Source: Virgibacillus indicus
GTDB taxonomy: Bacteria; Bacillota; Bacilli; Bacillales; Amphibacillaceae
Length of the DNA: 64,000 nucleotides
Assembly: GCF_002266285.1 (NCBI RefSeq)
Contig: NZ_NPMS01000010.1
Location: forward strand, 62,001-126,000
Reading direction: 5' to 3'
Shown here: piece by piece, positions 56,439 through 64,000 of the stretch
Layout of the letters: every line of letters begins with the position of its first letter
Position numbering within the stretch: position 1 is the stretch's first letter
Position numbers and translations under genes: made by a program
Notes under the pieces: generated by a model
The model's database searches: none
Seen by the model: only the letters and a program-made list of their open reading frames with translations
Told to the model about the DNA's origin: nothing

Positions 56439-57788
56439 CTATTCCTTCATTCCCAATAAACCATCAATCACACTTACCACCCGATCAGCGTATTTTTCAC
56501 ATTCTTCCTTCGTTGGGGCTTCAACCATTACCCGAACGAGCGGCTCGGTTCCGGATGGGCGGACGAGTACACGTCCCTCGTCTCCCAGTTCCTGTTCCAC
56601 TGCTTCAATTTCACTGTGGATCTGCGGATTGGTCAGTGCTTCATTTTTATCCGTTACTCGGACATTTTTTAGTACCTGCGGGAAAATTACCATTTCACTG
56701 GCAAGCTCTGATAAGGGCTTGCCAGTTTCCTTCATCACATTGATCAGCTGAATTGCTGATAGCATCCCATCACCAGTTGTAATATGATCAAGGAAAATAA
56801 TATGGCCGGACTGCTCGCCACCAAGATTGTAGCCGCCTTTGCGCATCTCTTCCATTACGTAACGGTCGCCAACGGCTGTCTTATCGCTGCGCATTCCATT
56901 CTCTTCCACCGCTTTATAGAAGCCGATATTACTCATAACAGTAGATACTACTGTGTTTTTGTTAAGCTGCCCTTTTTCATTCATGAATTTGGCACAGATA
57001 TACATAATTTGATCACCATCAACGATATTGCCTTTTTCATCAACAGCAATTAGGCGGTCTCCATCCCCATCAAAAGCCAGTCCAATATCAGCACCTTTTT
57101 CCACAACAAATGCCTGTAAAGTTTCAGGGTGTGTGGAGCCAACGCCATCGTTGATATTTAATCCGTCAGGTGACGAACCGATGGAAAAGATATCTGCTTC
57201 AAGGTCTGCAAATAAATGGGTTGCCAGGCTTGATGTGGATCCATGTGCACAATCCAAAGCAATCTGTATCCCTTCGAAATCGTTATCCACCGTATCCTTG
57301 AGGAAGGAGAGATATTTTTGGCCGCCTTCGAAATAGTCATTAACACTGCCAATGTCTGCACCAACTGGACGTGGCAAATTATCCTCTTCTGTTTCAATCA
57401 GACGTTCAATTTCATTCTCCTGCTCATCTGTTAATTTAAATCCATCTGGGCCAAAGAACTTAATTCCATTATCCTCCACCGGATTGTGGGAAGCTGAAAT
57501 CATTACACCGGCTTGTGAACTCGTAGCTTTTGTCAAATAGGCTACACCTGGAGTTGAAATAACACCAAGACGCATTACCTCAGCTCCAATTGATAAAAGT
57601 CCTGCGAGAAGTGCTCCTTCCAGCATATGCCCGGAAATGCGAGTATCCCGGCCAATAATTACTTTCGGTCTGCTTGTTTCTTTTGTTAAAACATACCCGC
57701 CAAATCGTCCTAGTTTAAAAGCTAATTCCGGTGTGAGACCTTTATTTGCTATACCCCTTACACCGTCTGTTCCAAAATATTTTCCCAT
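56439..57788 (-). CDS. glmM: GlmM, phosphoglucosamine mutase
   Basis: Converts glucosamine-6-phosphate to glucosamine-1-phosphate for peptidoglycan precursor synthesis. The N-terminus is [19 protein letters not shown]; the phosphoserine loop is [18 protein letters not shown] near 100; the metal loop is [12 protein letters not shown] near 240; the sugar-phosphate loop is [12 protein letters not shown] near 408. ATG 57788 follows AAGGAGA, giving 449 aa (448 in B. subtilis). It follows cdaR; GlmM is also known to bind and restrain CdaA. Confidence 0.96.
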   Translation of the reverse strand: MGKYFGTDGVRGIANKGLTPELAFKLGRFGGYVLTKETSRPKVIIGRDTRISGHMLEGALLAGLLSIGAEVMRLGVISTPGVAYLTKATSSQAGVMISASHNPVEDNGIKFFGPDGFKLTDEQENEIERLIETEEDNLPRPVGADIGSVNDYFEGGQKYLSFLKDTVDNDFEGIQIALDCAHGSTSSLATHLFADLEADIFSIGSSPDGLNINDGVGSTHPETLQAFVVEKGADIGLAFDGDGDRLIAVDEKGNIVDGDQIMYICAKFMNEKGQLNKNTVVSTVMSNIGFYKAVEENGMRSDKTAVGDRYVMEEMRKGGYNLGGEQSGHIIFLDHITTGDGMLSAIQLINVMKETGKPLSELASEMVIFPQVLKNVRVTDKNEALTNPQIHSEIEAVEQELGDEGRVLVRPSGTEPLVRVMVEAPTKEECEKYADRVVSVIDGLLGMKE

Positions 57789-57866
57789 GTCAAATCTCTC
57801 CTTTATATCCATATCCAAGCTATTACTTGTGAGAGCATCTTTTCCTATATAGTTTTGAAAATCCCC

Positions 57867-59105
57867 TTATGATTCTATTTGATTTATTTCAATTAAGGCT
57901 TGTTCAAATTCTCCGGTAATGGTAATATCCTCTGCTTCCGGTCCCTCAATGGTAACAGGCACCTCATGCTCCCCGGGAACCAGCCCCTCCACATTAATAA
58001 ATACACGAAAGTCTTCTGCAGAGAATTCACTGATAGCTGATTGATTGCCAACAGCCGTAATATCCATTTCAGGTGTTTCTGGTTCAATAAAGGTGAGGTC
58101 TTGTCCTTCTTCCAGGTCTTCTATCTCAATTGGGACAGCTTCTATGGTCCTTGTTTCCTCAACCTCTACCGTAACTTCCACCGTCTCTGTGTCTCCTGCA
58201 TTTGCCCCGTCAGGCAGTGCCAGCTCTACATCGATTGTTCCGGATTCTGTAATTTCAGCCAGATCAACTTCTTCAGTTGAAATACCTTCAATTTCCTGTA
58301 ACACATTGCTGGTGGCAAAAACCTCAACTTCCTCTACATTAGCAGAAATCGATGTTAAAGAATACCCCTCCGGCATCTCGCCTGTGGTTGCGACAGTAAC
58401 AGGGACAGTCTTACTTGGATTATCTATATCTGCAGAAACAACAACCGTTTCGGGCTCAACTCTTACACTTAATTCATTTCCCTGATTGTCATATACATTC
58501 ACAGGTACTTCACGATTGTTGATGGATTCATTCAATCCTGCCAAATCAATATAGACTTTCACAATGCCAATTTGATCAATAATACTCCTTGAGCTGGTGA
58601 TTGTAACCGTATTTGGCTCAATTCCATATTCCCCAAGCTCATATCCTTCAGGGAGCTGACTTTCATTAATAAAATCAGCATTTATCTGAAACTCTTCGGA
58701 TGCTTTTTCCTCTATCGTAACTTCAACCGTTTTTGGTTCGATATATGCTTTCACTTCAGATGAAATATTATGTTGAATTTCTACAATGTGGTCTCCTTCT
58801 TCCTTCCCTCTCAAATCAACAAATACATCAAAATTTCTCAATCTGATAAGCGGGGTCAGCACACCTGCAGAGCCTTCCAGTGAAACAGAAACCACCTCAG
58901 GCACGCCACTTACTACATAATTTTCATCATCAATTCGAATATCTACAGGCACATTATCCAGTGTCTGCAATCCGTCTGTATTATTGTCAACTCTGGAGTC
59001 ATTTTGCGAGTCATTTTCCGATATATATACAAAGGCAAATAAAGAAACAGCGAATGCTAACGAAACAACACGGACAAACCATTTACTTGCAAACCAATTA
59101 TCCAT
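57867..59105 (-). CDS. cdaR: CdaR (YbbR), membrane regulator of diadenylate cyclase
   Basis: A 412-aa protein with one N-terminal transmembrane helix (about 9-29) and four extracytoplasmic YbbR repeats of roughly 80-90 aa each. The repeats are recognisable by recurring VxVxxEExxxxxxxVPV-like strands. The mature part is strongly acidic, as in secreted proteins of salt-tolerant species. It modulates CdaA activity. It overlaps cdaA by 8 bp. Confidence 0.93.
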   Translation of the reverse strand: MDNWFASKWFVRVVSLAFAVSLFAFVYISENDSQNDSRVDNNTDGLQTLDNVPVDIRIDDENYVVSGVPEVVSVSLEGSAGVLTPLIRLRNFDVFVDLRGKEEGDHIVEIQHNISSEVKAYIEPKTVEVTIEEKASEEFQINADFINESQLPEGYELGEYGIEPNTVTITSSRSIIDQIGIVKVYIDLAGLNESINNREVPVNVYDNQGNELSVRVEPETVVVSADIDNPSKTVPVTVATTGEMPEGYSLTSISANVEEVEVFATSNVLQEIEGISTEEVDLAEITESGTIDVELALPDGANAGDTETVEVTVEVEETRTIEAVPIEIEDLEEGQDLTFIEPETPEMDITAVGNQSAISEFSAEDFRVFINVEGLVPGEHEVPVTIEGPEAEDITITGEFEQALIEINQIES

Positions 59106-59919
59106 TCGTATTCCCCCCTTGTTTCTCAGGCTTTTTATCAGGGGTTTTAATATTCAATGATAAATTTTCACTAAGTATTTGACGAAGGCTATCCTGATTT
59201 AATTCTCTATGTAACTCACCATTTTTTGTACAGGATATATTCCCAGTTTCTTCAGATACAACAATAGTAAGTGCATCTGTTACTTCACTGATTCCCATTG
59301 CAGCTCTGTGTCTTGTGCCAAGTTCCTTTGAAATAAAAGGACTTTCCGATAACGGAAGGTAACAAGCCGCAGCGAGGATACTTTCCTTTTTTATAATGAC
59401 GGCACCATCATGCAATGGCGTATTTGGTGTGAATATATTTGTCAGGAGCTGATGTGTCAGTTTTCCATTGATTGGAATTCCAGTTTCTGCATAATCACCA
59501 ATTCCAGTTTCCCGTTCAATGGAGATCAAAGCACCAATTCTTCTTTTTGCCATATAATTACATGATTGAATAATTGCATCAATATTTTGTTCGATAATTT
59601 CCTCTTCCGACCTGGCACTCCTTGAGAAAATATTGCCCCTCCCAAGCTGTTCCAGTGCTCTTCTAAGTTCCGGCTGAAATAGGATAATAATAACAATCAG
59701 ACCCCACTCAATAGCCTGATTGGTAATCCATTGAATCGTTTGCAAATTAAATAAAATACTTAACAGCCAAACAACAAGTACAACAGCAATCCCTTTTAAA
59801 AGCTGAATTGCCTTTGTCCCTCTGATCAGCATAATTAATTTATATAATACATACCAGACGAGAGCTATATCTACGCCTATTCTAAGCAGATTGAGAAGAT
59901 CGAATCCCCCATCAAGCAT
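59098..59919 (-). CDS. cdaA: CdaA, membrane diadenylate cyclase (c-di-AMP synthase)
   Basis: Makes c-di-AMP from two ATP at the membrane. Three N-terminal transmembrane helices (about 10-80) are followed by a DAC domain with the signature LHDGAVII (DGA motif, near 171) and GTRHRAAMGISE (RHR motif, near 203). ATG 59919 follows AAAGGATGT and gives 273 aa, identical in length to B. subtilis CdaA. An 18-nt longer frame starts without a good ribosome site. Confidence 0.95.
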   Translation of the reverse strand: MLDGGFDLLNLLRIGVDIALVWYVLYKLIMLIRGTKAIQLLKGIAVVLVVWLLSILFNLQTIQWITNQAIEWGLIVIIILFQPELRRALEQLGRGNIFSRSARSEEEIIEQNIDAIIQSCNYMAKRRIGALISIERETGIGDYAETGIPINGKLTHQLLTNIFTPNTPLHDGAVIIKKESILAAACYLPLSESPFISKELGTRHRAAMGISEVTDALTIVVSEETGNISCTKNGELHRELNQDSLRQILSENLSLNIKTPDKKPEKQGGNTNG

Positions 59920-60093
59920 GTTTACACATCCTTTGACAGCCAAATTTAGCCCTATCCAATGACAGATAGTAACGTCCTTTATTATAACATAATATGAGGA
60001 AAAACATGTAAATATGGAGGAAGAGAATTTGAACCTTTTTCAAAAGAAAACACCCAGAACCGCAATTATCCGGGTGTTCTTCACTAAAACTGA

Positions 60094-60726
60094 CTAGAAG
60101 GCAAAAATTCCTTTGAACAGGTCTTTTGTTTTATACCAGATCCATTCAAAAACCTGATCGACCATTTTTAATTCCCCATTAACTTCACCGACGGAGGCCA
60201 TCAATCCCTCGCTTTCAATTGATTCCTCTAAAAGCTTTCCATTAATTAATGTTACATTGCCATCGACTGTCCCATTAACAATTAAATTGCCATTTTTGAC
60301 AAGGAGATCTCCTTCGACGGTTACTCCTTCAGGCACAATGACGGTATCCCCCTGGATAATTAAGTCTTCCTGTTTAGAGACTACCAGCTCACTGTCCTGG
60401 TTCCATGCAGAAAATACACCACTTATCATAAATACAAAAAATATGGCTGCAGCCGTCAAAATAGGATGTGCCTTAAACCAGCGTGAATATCTCATCCGCT
60501 TCTTCTCAGCAGGCAATTGCTGCATCACATTTTCCGTAAAATTCTTCGGTGCTGAAATCTGCTCCGCACTATGGATAAGTGTGATTGTCCGTTTCAGCTC
60601 ATGAAAATGCGTTTGGCATGCTTCACAGTCTTCTAAATGTACCCGAAGTTCGGTTTCCTCCGGCTTTGACAAATCACCATCTAAATATTTATGCATAAGC
60701 TCTACTGCTTCTTTATTACAGTTCAT
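60094..60726 (-). CDS. rsiW: RsiW, anti-sigma-W factor
   Basis: A 210-aa single-pass membrane anti-sigma factor. The N-terminal zinc-binding anti-sigma domain has the H-x3-C-x2-C motif in HLEDCEACQ near 33. The transmembrane helix is about 90-108, preceded by the basic RYSRWFK stretch. The outside portion (110-210) holds the site-1 protease target region in B. subtilis. Directly downstream of sigW by 15 bp; ATG 60726 follows AAAGGAGTG. Confidence 0.92.
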   Translation of the reverse strand: MNCNKEAVELMHKYLDGDLSKPEETELRVHLEDCEACQTHFHELKRTITLIHSAEQISAPKNFTENVMQQLPAEKKRMRYSRWFKAHPILTAAAIFFVFMISGVFSAWNQDSELVVSKQEDLIIQGDTVIVPEGVTVEGDLLVKNGNLIVNGTVDGNVTLINGKLLEESIESEGLMASVGEVNGELKMVDQVFEWIWYKTKDLFKGIFAF

Positions 60727-60741
60727 GTGGATCACACTCCT

Positions 60742-61305
60742 TTACACATGGCGAAGCCTTTTTCTCAATGCTTCCCGACCTCGATGTATACGGGTTTTCA
60801 CCGTTCCTAACGGGATATCTAAGATGTCACTGATCTCCTGAAGAGAAAATTCTTCTAAATATCTAAGCATAATGATACTTCGATATTTTGGTGGGAGCCC
60901 CGAAATTTCCTGGTGAATATAACGTTGTAATTCAATGCTTTCCACTTCTTCGCCAGGCAATCGATCCTTGCTTGCCAGCTGGGAATACATATCCAATCCG
61001 TCTGTCCCCTTTACCTCTGCATCCAGGTAATAATCCGGTTTTCTTTTTCGGATTCGATCAATCGTTAAATTGGTGGCGATTCGGTATAGCCACGTCGAAA
61101 ACTTTCGCTTGTCATCAAACGAATGAATATTAACATATGCGCGGATAAATGCTTCCTGCGCAATGTCCTCTGCTTCATGTGCATTCCCCAACATCCTGAA
61201 GCAGTGCTGATAAATTTTGTTTTGAAAAAAAGAAACGACATCCTCGTAGGCTGACTGGTCTCCTTTTTTTACTAGTTTTATTTTCTCTCTAATAATTTGA
61301 TCCAT
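60742..61305 (-). CDS. sigW: SigW, extracytoplasmic-function sigma factor
   Basis: A 187-aa ECF sigma factor. Region 2 has AHEAEDIAQEAFIRAYVNIH and the -10 recognition helix STWLYRIATNLTIDRIRKRK; region 4 has YLEEFSLQEISDILDIPLGT for -35 binding. Very close to B. subtilis SigW (187 aa). It governs envelope stress and antibiotic defence genes and, as expected, has a SigW-type promoter in front of its own gene. Confidence 0.96.
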   Translation of the reverse strand: MDQIIREKIKLVKKGDQSAYEDVVSFFQNKIYQHCFRMLGNAHEAEDIAQEAFIRAYVNIHSFDDKRKFSTWLYRIATNLTIDRIRKRKPDYYLDAEVKGTDGLDMYSQLASKDRLPGEEVESIELQRYIHQEISGLPPKYRSIIMLRYLEEFSLQEISDILDIPLGTVKTRIHRGREALRKRLRHV

Positions 61306-61339
61306 ACGGGTACCTCCGCTAACTATGCGGTATTTATGT

Positions 61340-61366
61340 TACGAAATTGACGATAAAAAGGTTTCA
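61340..61366 (-). promoter_or_regulatory. SigW-dependent autoregulatory promoter
   Basis: On the minus strand TGAAAC (61366-61361), 17-bp spacer, CGTA (61343-61340). The known SigW consensus is TGAAAC-N16-CGTA, so the spacer counts one base long here. It lies about 35 bp before the sigW ATG. Confidence 0.78.
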
Positions 61367-61396
61367 AAAAAAATCATATTTTTTTTGAGTTTATTA

Positions 61397-61425
61397 TTGC
61401 AATAATTTGGGTACTTTCTTATTAT
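61397..61425 (+). promoter_or_regulatory. Sigma-A promoter of the Spo0E-like gene
   Basis: -35 TTGCAA (61397-61402), 17-bp spacer, -10 TATTAT (61420-61425), about 27 bp before the GTG start. Confidence 0.6.
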
Positions 61426-61451
61426 AGTATACTAGATAGGAGGACAATTTT

Positions 61452-61604
61452 GTGAGTAAATCTATGTTATTGGAAAAAATCGAAGAATGCCGCGAAGAAA
61501 TGATTACATTAAGCAGTACACATGCACTAACTTCTGAAGCTGTTGTCTTGTCTAGTATGAAACTGGACAAGCTGATCAACGAATATCAAAATTACGTTCA
61601 ATGA
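61452..61604 (+). CDS. Spo0E-family aspartyl-phosphate phosphatase
   Basis: A 50-aa helical-hairpin protein starting with GTG after AGGAGG at 8-nt spacing. The second helix carries the family signature SSMKLDKLINEY (S-x3-LD-x-LI), which in Spo0E, YisI and YnzD dephosphorylates Spo0A-P. The first helix (LLEKIEECREEMI) matches the family too. Short enough to be missed by automatic gene finders. It is divergent from sigW and carries its own promoter. It presumably delays sporulation entry. Confidence 0.82.
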   Translation: MSKSMLLEKIEECREEMITLSSTHALTSEAVVLSSMKLDKLINEYQNYVQ

Positions 61605-61667
61605 ATGACAAATAGATGCATGATCTTATAACTCCTATGAAACTACATACGAATCATTTTGGCAACA

Positions 61668-61704
61668 AAAGGCACCAAATTTCCTAATGAATTTGATGCC
61701 TTTT
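61668..61704. terminator. Bidirectional terminator between Spo0E-like gene and rocF
   Basis: AAAGGCACCAAATT pairs with AATTTGATGCCTTT (one mismatch) around an 8-nt loop, with T-runs on both strands. Confidence 0.82.
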
Positions 61705-61712
61705 TATATTGC

Positions 61713-62615
61713 CTATTTTAGCTTTTCACCAAACAAAGAACCCATTAGGGCTACTGCAACCGTAGCTGTTTTATTTTTATCATCCAAAATTGGGTTTACC
61801 TCAACAAATTCGGCAGATGTAATGACCTCTGCTTCTGCTAGCATTTCCATAGCCAGATGACTTTCGCGATAAGTAATTCCTCCGATAACAGGAGTGCCGA
61901 CACCTGGAGCCTCGGAAGGATCAAGTCCATCAAGGTCAAGACTCAGATGAATTCCATCTGTACGGTCTTTCAGGTAGTCGATCGTTTCTTCGATTACTTT
62001 CGACATTCCCATTCGATCAATTTCGTGCATTGTATACACTTTAATACCTCTTTCTCGTATTAACTCCCTCTCACCTGGGTCAAGGGATCTTGCACCTACA
62101 ATCACAATATTTTCGGGCTTTATTTTCGGTGCATTGCCATATAAATTAGTTAATTTTTCATGACCAATCCCAAGACTTGCAGCTAATGGCATCCCATGGA
62201 TATTCCCGGAGGGTGAAGTTTCACTTGAATTCAAATCACCATGGGCATCATACCAAATGACTCCAAGGTTATCATAATGCTTGGAAACTCCCGCCAGGCT
62301 TCCGATCGCAATACTGTGATCTCCTCCCAGTACTAATGGAAATTGCCCTTTTTCAATTTCCTGATCTACCATTTCGGCAAGTTTCTCATTCGCTTCTATT
62401 ACCTGTTCAAGATTTTTTAAATTACTGTCATTATCTATATTCTTCTGATCCGGACGGTTTATCGGGATATCCCCCAGATCATGTGTGTCTATGTTCAGTT
62501 CCTGTAATTTTTCGATTGCACCTGCGTACCGCATAGCGCTCGGCCCCATGTCCACACCACGGCGGCTCTGGCCTAAATCCATCGGAACTCCAATAATCGA
62601 CATTTTATTATTCAT
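61713..62615 (-). CDS. rocF: RocF, arginase
   Basis: Hydrolyses arginine to ornithine and urea; Mn-dependent ureohydrolase. Metal motifs are GGDHSIAIGS near 97, WYDAHGDLN near 120 and SLDLDGLDPSEAPGVGTPV near 225. At 300 aa it matches Bacillus arginases (296-299). It sits next to the sigW block, an arrangement seen in other Bacillaceae; no roc transporters or aminotransferases are nearby. Confidence 0.95.
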   Translation of the reverse strand: MNNKMSIIGVPMDLGQSRRGVDMGPSAMRYAGAIEKLQELNIDTHDLGDIPINRPDQKNIDNDSNLKNLEQVIEANEKLAEMVDQEIEKGQFPLVLGGDHSIAIGSLAGVSKHYDNLGVIWYDAHGDLNSSETSPSGNIHGMPLAASLGIGHEKLTNLYGNAPKIKPENIVIVGARSLDPGERELIRERGIKVYTMHEIDRMGMSKVIEETIDYLKDRTDGIHLSLDLDGLDPSEAPGVGTPVIGGITYRESHLAMEMLAEAEVITSAEFVEVNPILDDKNKTATVAVALMGSLFGEKLK

Positions 62616-62717
62616 TGAAAGTGCCTCCTTCTATTATAGTTTAACGGAAGCGGGGATAGTGACTCAACCTAACATTTATTTGTATATTTATGCATTTGCT
62701 GGCAGGCTTAGATAAGG

Positions 62718-62850
62718 TAAGCTCCTGTGTTACCTTTTTCACTGTTGCCTTCTTCGGTTCCGACTAATAGAGTGCTTCTATGTTACCTTTCCCGACTGCT
62801 CCCTTGATGATTTGGCTAGTAGAGCGCTTTAATGAGGTATTTCACGAAAG
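62718..62850. repeat. About 2.5 tandem copies of a 52-bp degenerate repeat
   Basis: Units 62718-62770, 62771-62822 and 62823-62850 align: each has an AG[CT]GCTTTA/CTTCTA-like start, TGTTACCTTT, then a CGACTAATAG/GGCTAGTAG end. About 60-70 percent identity by eye. The inverse of one segment recurs at 49571-49596. Confidence 0.6.
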
Positions 62851-62898
62851 TTTTCATTTTTAAAGGTCTTTAAGACTCTTAACTGCGAAACGAAGCCG

Positions 62899-62937
62899 CA
62901 AAAAAAGTCAGGCAGCTTCATTCGACAGTACCTGACT
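62899..62937 (-). terminator. Terminator of the phosphomevalonate kinase gene
   Basis: On the minus strand AGTCAGG and CCTGACT pair with a long partly paired loop, followed by seven T residues, immediately after the stop codon. Confidence 0.82.
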
Positions 62938-64000
62938 TTATTCTATAACTATTGCACCTGCTTTATTCACATGAATCGGAAGTGGTTTAATCCCTGCTTC
63001 AGACCATGCATGCATAAGCTGATCCGCTTCTTCTTTCGATGGCATAAAAGCAATTCCACAATCTCCGCCGCCAGCACCGGATGGTTTGCCGGCACCGCCA
63101 TACTGTTCAGCTAAATCACAGAGCTTCGTCAATAATGGTGTTTCGATTGCTACATTAGCATTATCCCCTGCCGAAGCAAGTGCATGCCGGTTTTCCCTGA
63201 CGCCTTCCAACAGTAGTGGAATGTTTGCACTTTTCATTCCTTTCGTAAACTTCTCAACTGCAATCTCACTGGCATCAAGAAATTCCCGAAAAGCTTCAGG
63301 ATTATCCACTTTCATTTTCAAAATTTCATCGACAAGTTTCGCAGTGGATGCCGGCTTACCTGTCCAGCCGATGCATACATAGATATTTTCCGGCAATGTA
63401 ATTGGTTGAACCGAAAAATAAATCCATTCTTTTTCTAAAAGCTCGGTTAATGTAGCCGTATTTTGATATGCTTCCCGTAGCCATTCTGCCTGAAAAGAAG
63501 AATACTCGAGAATTCCACCGTAAGAGGATGCTGCCACATCAGCACCTGAGCCATTTCCTTGCGTTTTCACATGTGCAATGGAAGCAAGTTTAAAAATCAG
63601 CTCAGCCTCCGGATTTTTATGTAGATATTTCTTTAAAACAGCAGTAATTACTGAGGTTACTACCGCGGCACTTGATCCCAAACCATATTTAATCCCTGAA
63701 GCATCGTCCAGTTCACTTTTTATCGTTAGGGAAAAAGGCTCAGGGGTAATACCTTGTTCATGCAAATAGTTCAAAGCAATCGTCATTGCAGCCTCAACAA
63801 AGCGAACCCTGCCATCTTCAGAAAAAACACGAACAGCTTTATTTTCGTAATTCCAGTTAAGATCAATTAGCTTAAAATCCTGTAACGTAAGTCTGTTGGT
63901 GGAACCCTGCTCCAATGTTGCATAAACAAACCGGTCAACAGCCATTACAGCTAAGTTATGATGTGGTTCAAGCACGGCGAATTCCCCGGCAATCATAAGT
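62938..64000 (-). CDS. mvaK2: Phosphomevalonate kinase (partial, 5' end beyond right edge)
   Basis: Phosphorylates phosphomevalonate to diphosphomevalonate; GHMP kinase family. The ATP loop is YGLGSSAAVVTSV near 105, and the C-terminal GHMP motif is GAGKPSGAGGGDCGIAF near 310. The first visible segment, LMIAGEFAVLEPHHN, is normally preceded by about ten residues ending in PGK, so the frame continues past base 64000 and the ATG at 63996 is internal. It implies isoprenoid synthesis by the mevalonate pathway; mvaK1 and mvaD would be expected just outside the window. Confidence 0.92.
   Translation of the reverse strand, partial: LMIAGEFAVLEPHHNLAVMAVDRFVYATLEQGSTNRLTLQDFKLIDLNWNYENKAVRVFSEDGRVRFVEAAMTIALNYLHEQGITPEPFSLTIKSELDDASGIKYGLGSSAAVVTSVITAVLKKYLHKNPEAELIFKLASIAHVKTQGNGSGADVAASSYGGILEYSSFQAEWLREAYQNTATLTELLEKEWIYFSVQPITLPENIYVCIGWTGKPASTAKLVDEILKMKVDNPEAFREFLDASEIAVEKFTKGMKSANIPLLLEGVRENRHALASAGDNANVAIETPLLTKLCDLAEQYGGAGKPSGAGGGDCGIAFMPSKEEADQLMHAWSEAGIKPLPIHVNKAGAIVIE

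Larger units (their letters stand above)
62616..62937. other. Intergenic region with 52-bp repeats
   Basis: 322 bp upstream of rocF: an AT-rich promoter-proximal part, then the degenerate 52-bp tandem repeats (62718-62850), then the terminator of the phosphomevalonate kinase gene. No gene seen. Confidence 0.6.

Noticed and set aside
1..64000. tRNA, rRNA, prophage, integrase or intact insertion sequence
   Set aside because: None found on reading both strands; only small repeats and gene remnants suggest past mobility.

Overview
The window looks like chromosome of a low-GC, spore-forming member of the Bacillaceae. Gene content and order match Bacillus subtilis in several blocks (glgBCDAP, cydABCD, sigW-rsiW-cdaA-cdaR-glmM-glmS with a glmS ribozyme, a Spo0E-type phosphatase, CadC/CadA). 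A phosphomevalonate kinase at the right edge suggests the mevalonate route, which B. subtilis lacks. My best guess is the halotolerant Oceanobacillus/Virgibacillus/Lentibacillus group; this is inference. No rRNA, tRNA, CRISPR, phage or intact transposon was seen.

Layout. 1-1.8 kb: end of an unidentified gene, ribD and a HAD nucleotidase. 2-12.6 kb: glycogen operon glgBCDAP on the minus strand, divergent from a type I pullulanase. 12.6-18.5 kb: cytochrome bd operon cydABCD. 19-25.3 kb: pdxK, a YjbQ protein, a GntR regulator, brnQ, helD. 25.5-31.3 kb: CadC/CadA metal efflux, small accessory genes, a GNAT-TetR pair. 31.6-37.5 kb: pseudouridine salvage, with an HTH-fused PfkB protein, a DMT exporter, psuK-psuG and a CNT-type transporter, behind a promoter overlapped by a likely CcpA site. 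37.7-39.8 kb: a decay zone holding remnants of three or more genes. 39.8-44.3 kb: a bacitracin-type BceAB/BceRS module with a clear BceR box. 44.7-61.6 kb: the cell-wall precursor and c-di-AMP block, in which glmM and glmS are separated by about 10 kb of accessory genes (a decayed M23 peptidase, a flavin monooxygenase pair, an S9 peptidase, a two-component system and an ABC exporter). 61.7-64 kb: arginase and phosphomevalonate kinase.

The most unusual signal is not protein coding. Three intergenic elements (about 1811-1981, 51613-51758 and 56195-56361) share one geometry: three or four copies of a roughly 10-12 bp core at exactly 21-bp intervals, a short centre, then four inverted copies again at exactly 21-bp intervals. 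Loop geometry is identical in all three, although one element uses a different core (GTCGCGCAA-like) from the other two (GTTGAGAGA). The first is also bracketed by inverted GGGGACAGG motifs like those of REP elements. A second dispersed repeat family, with a unit of about 52 bp, occurs at 62718-62850 and 49571-49596.

Gene starts were set from visible Shine-Dalgarno spacing, so several differ from the longest open frame. Functions are assigned from remembered family motifs, without database searching.
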